25,112 nt of DNA from Fragilaria radians. Taxonomy: Eukaryota; Bacillariophyta; Fragilariophyceae; Fragilariales; Fragilariaceae. The DNA lies in the NCBI GenBank assembly GCA_900642245.1, contig CAAAJI010000438.1, forward strand, positions 1-25,112, written 5' to 3'. The position numbers and the translations under genes were made by a program. The stretch's first letter is position 1; each line of letters begins with the position of its first letter. Below the pieces are notes generated by a model that was not told the DNA's origin, searched no databases, and worked only from the letters and a program-made list of their open reading frames with translations. Shown here piece after piece: positions 1 to 9,740 of this stretch.

Positions 1-279
1 TTTGCTTCAATTGTCGTAGTTTGGACAAACGAGATGTCGAGTGATGATTCTCCGCAACTAAATGACATAATTGGGATTCTTTTTCTTGACGATCGTGTTC
101 AAGTCTTTCATCACGGAGGACGCGTTCTACATTCTCTGGTTTCCATGGACAATACGATTTCTTGGGAAGAATCACAAGGCGTCCGCTCATTTTTGCAACT
201 TCCCGCGACGGCCCCACTTGTCCTAGTGTTTAGTGGGAGCGGAATCACACGACTAAACGTTTACTGTCACTTTGGATAG
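1..279 (+). CDS. 3' end of an unidentified gene (partial)
   Basis: The frame beginning at base 1 is open for 92 codons to a TAG at 277-279. It is already open at the window edge, so this is probably the last exon, or the end of the last exon, of a longer gene. The first Met (base 34) is probably internal, because the frame continues upstream of it as FASIVVVWTNE. The visible part is hydrophobic-strand rich (DIIGILFLDDRVQVFHHGG, then PLVLVFSGSGITRLNVY), which suggests the edge of a beta-rich globular domain. I see no signature motif, membrane segment or signal peptide, and I do not recognise the family. That it is real coding sequence is an inference from the open frame and balanced composition. 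Confidence 0.5.
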   Translation, partial: FASIVVVWTNEMSSDDSPQLNDIIGILFLDDRVQVFHHGGRVLHSLVSMDNTISWEESQGVRSFLQLPATAPLVLVFSGSGITRLNVYCHFG

Positions 280-556
280 TACCTGAATCAGATTTTCATA
301 TTTGATTTCATGTTGGGCAATCTGGATTTTGAATCGATTTAGCATCGCATTTGCTACCCATTTCAAATTCCTTACTTTGAAAAATGACTCCTTTTGTCAT
401 CGTTTTGCCTTCAATGAAAGCTATTATTATCTTAAGTGGGTTTCACAAGAAATGTTCTTGTTATCCCAAAATAGGATGTAAGTACACCAATTATTTCCAT
501 CCGTAATTTCAATTCAAACATTTAATTATAATGTATCAGTCTTTCCCTTCAAAAGC
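280..556. other. Gene-free 3' flank
   Basis: AT-rich sequence after the stop of the first gene, with no open frame of note. It probably contains that gene's 3' UTR and polyadenylation region, but I can point to no specific signal. Confidence 0.4.
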
Positions 557-608
557 AGCCAACTATAACAGCCGACTATAACAGCCGACTACAACAACCG
601 ACTATGTG
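557..608. repeat. 13-bp tandem repeat, four units
   Basis: Four head-to-tail 13-bp units start at 557, 570, 583 and 596. The core is AGCCGACTATAAC; the units differ by one or a few bases and the last decays in its final three. It lies just beside the PT-repeat remnant. The period is not a multiple of three, so it is unlikely to be coding. Confidence 0.8.
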
Positions 609-614
609 ATGTTT

Positions 615-839
615 TTATGTACCAGTTGTAGGCGTGAAAGTTGGTGTTTGCGAAGGAACATCGGTAGGAATGCGCGTTGGAAGATTTGTGGGCACCCCAG
701 TTGGCCATTTTGTAGGAACACCAGTTGGCCATTGTGTAGGCACACCAGTTGGCCGTTGAGTAGGCTCCTCTGTGGGGACTCGTGTCGGTTGAATAGTAGG
801 CATGGCGGTAGGACTTTGTGCTGGAGACGACCGATACGG
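615..839 (-). pseudogene. Pro-Thr repeat (PTxxPT) coding remnant or exon
   Basis: On the minus strand the frame from about 839 to the TAA at 615-617 encodes a run of PTxxPT units (PTGVPTQWPTGVPT and similar), about 12 prolines spaced every four residues. DNA periodicity is 12 and 24 bp around a core reading AGTTGGCCATTTTGTAGG on the plus strand. Such PT repeats are familiar as linkers in secreted or surface proteins of diatoms and other stramenopiles. An in-frame stop (840-842) lies immediately upstream, and a possible splice acceptor (minus-strand TTGATAG) sits there, so this could be a terminal exon of a gene I cannot see. No signal peptide or partner domain was found. It could be a live last exon or a stranded fragment; I favour the fragment given the surrounding transposon debris. 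Confidence 0.5.
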
Positions 840-917
840 CTATCAATAACATTTTATGGTTTAGCACTTCTGTTGATAGACAGTACTTACTATATTCAAA
901 TTACCTTTGAAGAATAA

Positions 918-1438
918 TGGTGAGTTTTACTTCGATGGTAACGTTTGTTCTGTTTAGAAATTTATTCTTATTGTTAGGCATTTGTCAGACATTTTTTTAA
1001 GAAATACTATTGTGACCACAAGTATTTGAATCTAAATACTACTCCAACTCATGAAATGAATCAAAAAAGAATGTAGAAGTAGTATATTTCTGAGATGATT
1101 TCATGCATAATAATATAGTGCATTTTGATCCCACTATTCATTTTGCTAATAAATGACGATTTGTGTTTTGTTCCCACATTTTATTGGTGACATGAAAAGG
1201 AGAAATTCTGAGAGCATCATCATTACATCACACTGTATGCACCGATGTTCTCACTGAAATAATGGATTCCATCTACTTGTTCATACGGGATGGTATTTGT
1301 CCTGCAATGAATCAATGAGAAGATCATGTCACGTTTTCAGGCAATATTGTCTTTCCTCGGAATAGATTGGTGTTGAAGGATTGATGACCCCGTGGAAGCA
1401 GAAAAATCAATGTGACAGCAATCTCATGTCATGCTTTC
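918..1438. other. AT-rich stretch without a gene; holds a 47-bp Copia fragment
   Basis: No credible gene. A perfect 7-bp inverted repeat with a 6-bp loop lies at 1021-1040 (AGTATTT / AAATACT). Bases 1239-1285 are a stray copy of part of the Copia reverse transcriptase found at 1724-1770, with one mismatch over 47 bp. Confidence 0.6.
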
Positions 1439-1439
1439 A

Positions 1440-2600
1440 AGGCTTTACTCATCGGAAATCCAATCTTGTATATTGTCTTCAATAATTCCAACCAGAACGG
1501 CACTTGCGGCCTGTTTCAATCCATGGAGAGTCTGGTTTAACTTTATAATAATTCATCTTTCATAATTACTTTCAAATCCGTGGGGTACCTTCATAAACAA
1601 CTCCTCATCTTCTCAAAGTGACCAATGAGGAAAGCCCCTTGAATGTCTAGAACTTGCATGGTACAGTCAGCGATGGCCACAGAAGGAAGAACTATTTTTG
1701 TTTTCGTTTCATTTGTGACCGGCGCACCTATGTTCTCACTGAAATAATGGATTCCATCTACTTGTTCATATCCACCTGCGTTGCTAATAGCTTTAAGCTT
1801 ACCATTGGCCTTGCACTTCATTGCCCATATTGAGGTGTGTATTTTGGCATTCTTTAGCTCCCAAACATTATTTTAATCATTTTTTGAAACTTTTCTTCAA
1901 CCGCTGTAACCCACTACTCTTTTCTGATGTCGCCATTGCCTGATCATGTTTCAAAGTCTGTAGCTTGAGCGTAGTATTGATACTCTTGTCAAGCAGACCA
2001 ACACCGATTTGAGTACTTTTCCCAACAGTCATGTCCAATTCTTCCAAATTTATATCCATATCTTGATGGTTTGATTGCTCTTCTGCCAATTCTTGTCACA
2101 ATTACAGACTCATTGTTGTTATTACTTACATTCTTATCTCCTCTCTGTTCTTCTTTCCATTGTTTCGACTACTGGCTTTGGTATGTTCATCATTTTCATC
2201 ATGGATGTAGTTTGAATTTGTTGCATCCTTATTACTGCCTGTTCTCACCACAACTTTGAAGTTGATTTCCATATGATTACCGTTTTCAATATTTGTATCC
2301 TTGAGGTACATTTTCGTCACGAGTCACGTGCGCCCTCTTACTTCTTGGATCCTGCATACGGTATGTATCACTACTATGATCATCTGGGTGACAAGCATAA
2401 AGACATACCCTCAATTCTCAATTTTTGAGTCGACCTTTTCTACAGCCCCAGCGTTGCCCCAAATCTTCAAGTTGTTGGAGAATCTTGGATTTTTCCCATG
2501 CCAATGTTCATATTGGCTTTTGCATACACTGTTGATTTCTATTATAACTAATCTTTAATACGTCACAGTCTTGAATTCCTCTTGCCATGACTAATACCTA
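1440..2600 (-). mobile_element. Copia-type pol fragment 1 (integrase end and reverse transcriptase), decayed
   Basis: Read on the minus strand from about 2600 down, the pieces match the order of a Ty1/copia pol. First comes an integrase tail (NNLKIWGNAGAVEKVDS near 2480, then a stretch like the Copia motif that ends in TRDxxW). A linker follows (LKHDQAMATSEK, about 1940), then the RT start (TSIWAMKCKANGK near 1830), EQVDGIHYFSENIGAPVTNE and VLDIQGAFLIGHFE with the first catalytic Asp. Beyond a frameshift at about 1600 come FMKVPHGFE and LHGLKQAA. At least three frameshifts and several stops break it, so it cannot be translated. The YVDD motif, RNase H and LTRs were not found. It is a different lineage from the element at 3780-8000. 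Homology is judged from motif order only. Confidence 0.85.
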
Positions 2601-2679
2601 AGCCACCTAAGACACCGGCATCTTCCAATATAGGCCTTCCACAATTAGCCAAAAATGAAATCCAATCTTTGTTTCATTT

Positions 2680-3240
2680 TATCGTTCCTGTGAATAAGAA
2701 TTCAGAAGGCAAGCCAAAAACAAAATATCCTTTGTAGAGGAACAACTATATCAAGGCATTATCAAAGAACTAGGAATTAGAATCAGAATCACAGAGAAAA
2801 AGGAATCTAGAGGCCAAAGACAAAGCATTATACCTAACAGAAAGATTAGATGTATGGAAAACGTTTAGCGTCCAAATTAAAGGAGAAGCTACGTCAAAAG
2901 ACAGACCAGAACACTTTTTAAATAGCCTTGCATGAATTATAGGTAAAAAAGAAGTAAAGCTTCCAATTTTTTCAAGTGAACGACCCCGAAATACTATCAG
3001 AGAAGAGGGCAAATTAAATATATAGTATTTCTTAGAAAACCCATTTAGCAAGACAGTCACAACACAAGGTACCAATAGTATGATAAAAAAATAATTTGCA
3101 GCATATCTTCCTGGAAAAGTAAACGATAAATAAAGCTGAGAATATGTTGCATTATAAAGGATGACATGGAAACCCCCTAGGAGAGTGACTAGTGCCATGT
3201 GAAACGATACGAGGGCACTAAAGAACAGAAAAGTAATTAT
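2680..3240 (+). pseudogene. A-rich decayed reading frame of unknown origin
   Basis: One plus-strand frame gives protein-like, lysine/glutamate-rich sequence (KDKALYLTERLDVWKTFSVQ, then GEATSKDRPEHFLNSLA, then KKEVKLPIFSSERPR) interrupted by single stops at roughly 2735, 2771, 2933 and 3020. The pattern resembles an old gag-like or host ORF accumulating nonsense changes. The opposite strand shows a 142-codon open frame (2770-3198), which I take to be an antisense shadow: it is T-rich, hydrophobic and without motifs. I do not recognise the family. It sits between two Copia remnants, so a transposon origin is an inference from context. Confidence 0.3.
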
Positions 3241-3779
3241 TCAATATTGAAAAGGGATTAATAAAGAAGTGGAAACTCACCGCAGGATCTAGCTCACAAG
3301 CAAACATTTTCCGAATTTCAAGACAACTGGAATTTCCTCCTATTAGCATTCCCATGCATAATATAGTCTTAGGCTTAGTTTAGTTTCTTAAAGTATTAAG
3401 CGAGTTAGTGTGTTTTATGTGAGAACTAGGAAGATAAGACATTCAGATTAGCAATTGAATTAATCAATTATTTTAGTGTTTACAATTTAAGTGTGAAGAG
3501 GATCTCTAACAGATTGGAATGGCACTGATCAAATAGGAGGAAGCATTGAGGATTACAACGTTGGTTAGAAAACCTTATATACCTAATTAAGTTGACTTCA
3601 ACAGAATTTGGTACAATATTTGATTCCTTATCCAACTTGATAAATATAATTGTGCAACAAACGAATTGACTTCACACAACTCATTTAGAGGAATCTCAAA
3701 CCCAAGAATGAAGCTAAAGGTTGGGATAAATAGGCTTGTAGTATTGAAAACTTAATTAGTGCTGGAGGTGCTGCTTAGT
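3241..3779. other. Gene-free; possible remains of an LTR
   Basis: AT-rich with no coding frame. It lies immediately downstream (minus-strand sense) of the RNase H end of the Copia element, where a 3' LTR would be expected. I could not find a matching direct repeat on the other side of that element (above 8000), so no LTR is called. Confidence 0.4.
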
Positions 3780-5185
3780 TTATCTGTTCGCTGTGCCAAG
3801 TTGTTGGAATCCAATTGAGTATTGAACCGGAGTATTTGGTATCGATATGTCTAGTCCCACGCTGGAAGAAGCATTTCCCGCCATAACGATAACACTAATG
3901 TTGTTGATGACACGAGTATAATGTCAAGCCTCGAGACCAAAGTGTGAGATGACTGCCTTGATTAATTCAAAAGTTTTGTAAAAACCTTAATTTTGACATC
4001 TCTAAAGGTAAGTCCCGAGTTTTCGTAGTCATGCATGTTGGGCTCTTTTTCCCGTGTAGATGGAAATGAAACAGCAGTTTGAATGTCTGGGCTGGCCTGA
4101 TTACAAAGAAAGAGTAGTTTGGCCACATAGTAATGGAGTTTAATTGACTGGTCTTCATACAATGGCAATTTCTTTGAAATGTCAACATCAAATAAATGCT
4201 CACCAGCTGGTTTTGCAGCAATTCCCTCCATGTCTTGAGGTAGCTCTTTTAGCATGTTGATGACATAATCTTAAATTGTTACTGCTACTTTACCCTGATC
4301 AGAGAAGTCCAATGTCATGCCAAGATAGTCGTGTTCCTTGCCTCTGTTTACAGCTAATGGAGCTTCTTTGCCGCATACAAAATTAAGCTGTTTGACGATA
4401 TCAGTTACCACTCCTGCATTGACCTGAGAAATTTTGAGGTCATCAACATGCCAAATGACATTACATTGTGACCCTTTTATGGTCTTATTTGCCATTCACC
4501 AATCCTGTGGGTTAACTTCAAAGCCCCAATCCTCAAGCTGTTCAGGGAGCATTCTCCAGAATAGTAATGCTGCACGGAGTGTTCTTTACAGTGCCTTGTG
4601 TAGTTCTACATATAGCACTGGTTTGTTGCCTTCCATTGTGACGTGCCGTCCGTATAGTTTGGGGTCAATCGTAACAAGGAGCTCCGCCACTTTCCCTTCC
4701 AATTTCATGTGGACAAGTTGATACATATCAGTATGCATGAAGGCACCCGGGATATCCACCGTTACCGCATCCCGGCCTTCCATTGCATCAATGCAGCTGG
4801 TGAGGAATACTGACTCTCAAAGGCAAGTGTTGGGGCAGTTGCCTCCTCTTTTGTGATGTGTTGTCGTTGCTTTTGCCCATCGGCACAACCCCTTGCTTTT
4901 ATCTTGCCATCCCTCTTCTGCTTGAGGAACATCAAGTATTGTAGTTCATCTCTTCTCTGTGCCTTGGTGAGCTCAGTTCCTTTGAAGTACTTGCCGAAAA
5001 TGCAACTCCTCAAGTTCCTTTGATATTGCTTCTATCCCTGAGTCTTTGAATAGCTTAATTCCTTTCTTCAGTGTGTATTGAGTCATGGCAATGGCTGAAA
5101 GGGTGGTGTGAAGATGACCATAGGCTTGTGCTTGACGGGAGCATTGGTTGTACCTTCCAGTACGTGCTCCATACATTTCATCCAT
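3780..5185 (-). pseudogene. Copia element: reverse transcriptase and RNase H, broken
   Basis: RT starts with MTQYTLKKGIKLF (near 5085), then FLKQKRDGKIKARGCADGQK (near 4910), VDIPGAFMHTDMYQLVHMKL with the first catalytic Asp (near 4740), and WHVDDLKIS with the catalytic Asp pair at 4439-4453. HDYLGMTLDFSDQGKV (near 4310) and VAKLLFLCNQASPDIQTAV (near 4110) follow, and an RNase H-end block, TRHIDTKY, lies at about 3832-3858. From 4783 to 3962 a single frame is kept and is broken only by three stops: 4586-4588 (TAA at a position normally Tyr), 4496-4498 (TGA at a position normally Cys) and 4271-4273 (TAA). Frameshifts lie near 4820 and 5000, and more decay follows below 3962. The key Asp codons themselves survive. 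Confidence 0.88.
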
Positions 5186-5199
5186 GTGTTGTCAAAGTT

Positions 5200-6720
5200 G
5201 CTCCTGTAACTGAGCATGTTCTGCAGCCTCATCATTTCCACCCTATCCTCACCTGCTCAGTGATACCTATAGTCTTTGGTCGTGCCAATTCATTAACCAA
5301 TTCTTGGTTCTCATCATCATTAGTGTGCACCCCTACAATTGGAACATAGCTTGGACCACCTGTTGGGTTTTCACAAGGTGGCTGAATGTCAGATGGGTCA
5401 CCAGTTGGCTCTCCAATAATTGGGTTGATATTGTCCGTTGAATTGAATTAACAATAGAATGGTTATCAAATGGATCATCTGTTGGATTGTTGGTAGGATC
5501 AGCATTTGGATCATGAATGGGATCATTTATTGGATCATGGTGAATGATGTCATCTTTGTTGCTAGGATCTTCAATTGAATCATTCTGATGTGCATCAAAA
5601 ATTTCACTGTCATTTTCATTAAGATGGTGTAATCCAGGGGGTCATCATCAGTATCAGGGATGTAAAATGGATGAAGAGTATGGTCCAAAAAGTTGACCCC
5701 AGTGGGTGATTGATCCTGTTTACAAAGAAGGGCACATGCTGAATGACCTCTTGTGGCATAGGGAGTGGGGTCCATTGATACTTATTCAGGATTCGGCCAG
5801 TGCTGAGGCTATAGAACAAGTAGCCACCTTGAGAATTGACAGTTGGTTGTATGTCCAATGTACCAGTAGTACAGGCAACTTGTGAGTTATCATGCTATTC
5901 ATGGACTTGTGCATAGGAACCTAACTCCAGGATAGGTAATCAATATGTTGTCCGGTGAGAATTGTTTGTGGACTGCATCTATGGGAATCCCTTTTGGTCG
6001 TGGAAAAGCATTAAGCCAAAATACAGCTTGAAACCATTTCAATGATGAGATGCCACGGAAGCCAGGGGAAAGGGACACTTTGTAAAGTAAACCGGCAACG
6101 CTCTTTCACAGTCCAAATTTCACGATCAGCCTTGCAGCAACCTTACCTGGCTGTTGGCGTGTAGTTTAACAGATAAGTGTTGTTATGTCAGGGCCAAAAA
6201 TATCTTCTGCAGCCAGAATGTCAGCTTGGGTGATTGGAAAATTTGGGATGAATCCTGACTGTACAATATCAATATAAGTGCAAGTACTTGGGGGACCAAG
6301 TATGTGCTCAAGTTTGCGGGCAGCAACAGCCCTAGAATAGTCAGCATTTGGGCTTAGATGCAGTGGATGTAGCCTTAGCAGTGGTTGCTGTTGTGAAAAA
6401 TGCGGCAGCTGAAATTTGGGCAAGGGTATTTTTGACTGTACAAATCTAAATGTGGTCCCATCTGGCTTGGCAACCACAAGGCATTATTTCCATTACTGTC
6501 ATATGACACATTATACTTTTCTTTTTCCCTAGCAAGGGACAGAGTGTTGTCAATTCCTTGTGCATGGAACCATACTGTGCCATAACCAGGGAGCTCAAAC
6601 TTGATCTGTTGTGGTGACACCTGCATTGCAGTGTAAATTCATGCTGTGTAGTTTTTTCCAAATTTGCTAAATACATCAATTGTTGATTGATTGTTGATTA
6701 GAATCCAATGTGGTGGTACA
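5200..6720 (-). pseudogene. Copia element: protease, GAG-pre-integrase and integrase, broken
   Basis: The protease active-site block is WILINNQSTIDVF (about 6670-6710). In this group an Asp normally precedes NQST; here the codon at 6693-6695 reads Asn. It is followed by LPGYGTVWFHAQGI (near 6580) and by a clear GAG-pre-integrase block, ARKLEHILGPPST through AAEDIFGPDITTL (about 6330-6170). The integrase end is also present: TVKERCRFTL near 6110-6090, AVFWLNAFP-like sequence near 6020, and SLSTGRILNKYQWTPLPMPQ near 5790. Between the pre-integrase (about 6125) and TVKER the catalytic DDE core is missing. Several stops and frame changes follow. The region downstream to 5200 (DPLDYTILM and similar) is an Asp-rich, repetitive linker. 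Confidence 0.8.
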
Positions 6721-6949
6721 AGGGTGTTGTGAGACTGATTGAGGATGACTCCTGTGTCATGGCTATGATCAATGATATGTTGGAAAACTTTGAAGTGGGC
6801 TTGATCCTCATTATATTGGCAGAAAATTTCCTGGTTGGTGGCAATCCTCGCCAGTGTTAGAAGTTGGGTACCTGACCAATTGGAGCTGGTACTGTTCTCT
6901 GAAGATTCATTGGTTTTGATGCTAAAAGAATCACTTACTTTATTCTTTG

Positions 6950-8000
6950 TTCGGTTTGGGCATTCATGGGCATACTGACCATAATCTTCGCAATTAAAGC
7001 AAATGATCCCAGATCTATCTTTCCTTTCCTGCTGTTTTCAACCATTTATTCCAGTATTACCAATGATTGCAAAGGCTGTGCTGCTGATGATGCAAAATGG
7101 TACATCTTTGGAGTTGGGCATCCAGTTTGTGAGCAGGTTGTATGCATCAATGACAGTGGAGGAGCAGTTGTTGGTACCTTGGAGGTACTGATTTCAACAT
7201 CCCTTTTTAGACTGCTGAAACGGACTTGATCAGCCCTGAGGATGAATGTCACAGCCAGATATTGCTCTGTGGTTTGTGCTTTGGTCTTGAACAGCTGCTC
7301 AACACTTGCTGTTGTGACAGAAAGGTTTTCTTTTGCAGCATGAGTTCAACCAAACCACGATCATGACCAATGGTTCCACCACAGTACTCAGCCACATCCA
7401 CTATACTACGAAAACGCTCATAGTACTGCTGTGCAGTCATCTTGGGTTGCTGTCAAAATAAATAAAATGTCATCATGGCATCATGTGGGGCATGGAAAAT
7501 GTAGAGTTTGTTCTCAAATTTGTAAACAACTCCTTTTATGGCTTTCAGAAGCTTAATTCCATTGGTCTCTTTGCTCAGATTGGCATATTCTGAGAGTGAT
7601 TCTAACTTGGCTCTGATAGCATCTTAACACTATCTCCAGATGATGGCATACACTGTCATGATATTCTGCTGGAGCTGTGATTTGCTGCAAATTAATTCCT
7701 TGAAGCGCTCATTGTAGTAAATTGAGCAAATTGATTGCGCCTTTGTGAAAAGGATTCTGGTTCAGGGGGCTCTTCAAGTACAGGTTCAAAATGTTCTGGA
7801 TTGCAGTCATGGTGTCACTTCCATACTTGAATGTCCGGTAGACATACTCACCAACTTGCTTAGTGGTGGTGGTCCACATGTCAGCCTGGCGGGCCATGCC
7901 ATAATCATTGATATGTCCACACAGCTCCTTGGTGCAACCTTCAAAACAAGGATGCATTGCTTTCCAGAATTGCTCATGTGGGATAGATGTGTGGTTGCTT
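6950..8000 (-). pseudogene. Copia element: gag (capsid and zinc knuckle), broken
   Basis: Gag forms the particle that packages the element RNA. Near 7957-7800 the minus strand encodes FEGCTKELCGHINDYG followed by TTTTKQVGEYVYRTFKYG, and near 7440 QYYERFRSIVDVAEYCGG, both typical of gag in this Copia group. Frameshifts and stops separate the blocks (for example around 7700 and 7250). The nucleocapsid zinc knuckle is at 6960-7001 and reads CFNCEDYGQYAHEC. The spacing is that of CX2CX4HX4C, but the zinc-binding His position holds Gln (codon at 6975-6977). The start codon is not clear; the frame is recognisable from about 8000. Confidence 0.8.
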
Positions 8001-8989
8001 GATGGGGTGCTGGTTTAGCTTCCACCAAATGGAGGGCAAGCCGGTCCTGTTAGAATATTCTCACAGAATCTATCGTCCCCTCTGCTTTTCCCATATCCTA
8101 CAGAATCTGTCTGCCACTTATAATCTGACTGTTTTCTTTTCGGAAATTAGCTTAAAACTTAACCTGACATCAAGCTGTGACTTTGAACTGTGTCAATGAC
8201 CAAGACAAGGCATACCCAAGCTGAAGCTTTGGACCATCTCCTGAAACTGATCTTGAATTTGATGCCTTACATCGGCAGGATCTTAAGACCCATTTTGCGT
8301 TTAATGGAAAAGGAAAGCTTTACTTCTGCACTCTGTGCCTATGACATGCCCAAGCAAGTGTTGACGATGTTTCTTGTGAGTTTGATCTGGAAACAACTGT
8401 CTCATTAAAAGCAAATCAACTTTAGGAACATCAAATGTATTTGCTCTGTCAATGCTCAATACCCATATTGTGGGTGAACAAGCTCAGACTCAATTGATGG
8501 AGAGGCACATGCTGAAATTCAATGCTCATTATGCTTTAAAAGGAAACATTACTGCGCTACATTCTGATTTTCACCGTGAATTCTCTTAATTGCAATTGAC
8601 TAAAAGATATCCTGTTGGTCCTACTCATTTAATCCAAACCTTTACTTTTAGGATGCTACATGAAAGGCTGTTCATGATGACGAGAAAGTGGGACAGTTAT
8701 TTGCTTCCGTTAATGGTCATCCTATTTTCTCAAGTGCAATGTCAAATCTTGCCTTAATTGCAAAAGCAAACACCCATACTGTCAAATATTGTTATACAAC
8801 TGATGAATTAATTCAAAAATCTAATTTAAAGTCCCGTTCAAGCTCTGGAAAATGTCCATGCTCCAATGAAAGAGGGCGAAGAAATGGAAGTGGTCATGCT
8901 TCTGGTTGTTTCTTAGAAAGTAAGACTTAACTACGCAACATACAAGCATATTTGTATTTGGAAGTTTGGTGTTCAAATTCCTTGCAACT
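8001..8989. other. Decayed region between two Copia elements
   Basis: Several short plus-strand frames look protein-like but do not join. One (about 8190-8420) includes ETDLEFDALHRQDLKTHFAF and a Cys pair, YFCTLC. Another (about 8425-8590) includes VGEQAQTQLMERHMLKFNAH. A third (8688-8930) has a Ser/Arg/Gly-rich end. They may be the 5' part of the plus-strand Copia element that follows, but I do not recognise the motifs. The 5' LTR of the minus-strand element would also belong here and was not found. Confidence 0.35.
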
Positions 8990-9740
8990 ACTGATACAAA
9001 GTTACTTGACAATGAAAATGGAAACTTCTTATGGATAGATGCTACTTGCTTTGAAATGGCTTAACTTAAGACCTTGGTCCTAATGGAAAATGTCCTCCTG
9101 ATTACACAATGATTAAATTACACCTAGTTTATAATTGTAAGCATGCTTTGCAAAGAAAGTGGCAATGTGTTGTTGATGGCCACATGACTGAGCCTCCAGT
9201 TGAATCATCATGCACATCTGTTGTTTCCCTACAATCCTTAAAAGTTATGATGTTTATTGGTAAACTAAATGGCAATGAAATCTGTGCTGGTGACATCAGA
9301 AATGTATGCTTAGAAAGTACCTGTGATGAAAAGGTTGCTTTTGTAGCGGTGCCTGAATTTGTTGAAAGGGTTGGTAATGTGATGATTATCAAGAAAGCTC
9401 TCTATGGCCTCCAAATTTCTGGATCTTGCTTCTACCACCTTCTTGCCTCTGTCCTTTATGATCTTGTCTTCAAAGCTGATCCTGACATTTGGATGTGTGG
9501 TTGCAAACGCATGGGGAATGTTGCAACTTATGTTGATGACTTGATATATGTTGGGGAGATGTCTAAAGCTTTCTTTCAATCCCTGATTGATACTGGATTT
9601 CATCGATGAAATGGTGTTGATATGCCTAAGTTCCATCTTGGTGGAAAGTTAAAGCGCATTGACGTACCTGAGAAAAACTTACTTGGGGATCTTACATACC
9701 TAGTCTTTGAAGGAATTAAGTTAAAACATGCATAGAGAAG
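8990..9740 (+). mobile_element. Copia-type reverse transcriptase fragment 3, plus strand
   Basis: The plus strand carries an RT of a third Copia lineage. A short broken lead (NGNFLWIDATCFEMA, stop, then PPDYTMIKLHLVYNCKHAL) is followed by a 166-codon open stretch, 9109-9609. It contains VDGHMTEPPVESSCTSVVSL, ELNG-like KLNGNEICAGDIRN with the first catalytic Asp, KKALYGLQISGSCFYHLL, KADPDIWM and the intact catalytic box YVDDL (9529-9543). A stop at 9607-9609 interrupts it; the same frame then resumes with MPKFHLGGKLKRID and fades at about 9735. No RNase H or LTR is visible. It is convergent to the minus-strand Copia element. This is the least damaged RT in the window, but still a fragment. Confidence 0.88.

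Larger units (their letters stand above)
3780..8000 (-). mobile_element. Copia-type LTR retrotransposon body (gag-pol), defective
   Basis: A nearly complete gag-pol reads along the minus strand for about 4.2 kb in Ty1/copia order: gag with a zinc knuckle, protease, GAG-pre-integrase, integrase, reverse transcriptase, RNase H. The protein motifs resemble the CoDi-type elements of diatoms. It is dead: single-base nonsense changes, several frameshifts, altered zinc-knuckle and protease residues, and loss of the catalytic centre of integrase. I found neither LTR, primer-binding site nor target-site duplication. It may have lost its ends, or the LTRs may be too diverged to see by eye. The segments are described separately. 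Confidence 0.88.

Noticed and set aside
3241..3779. 3' LTR of the large Copia element
   Set aside because: No matching direct repeat was found upstream of gag, so the terminal repeat cannot be supported.
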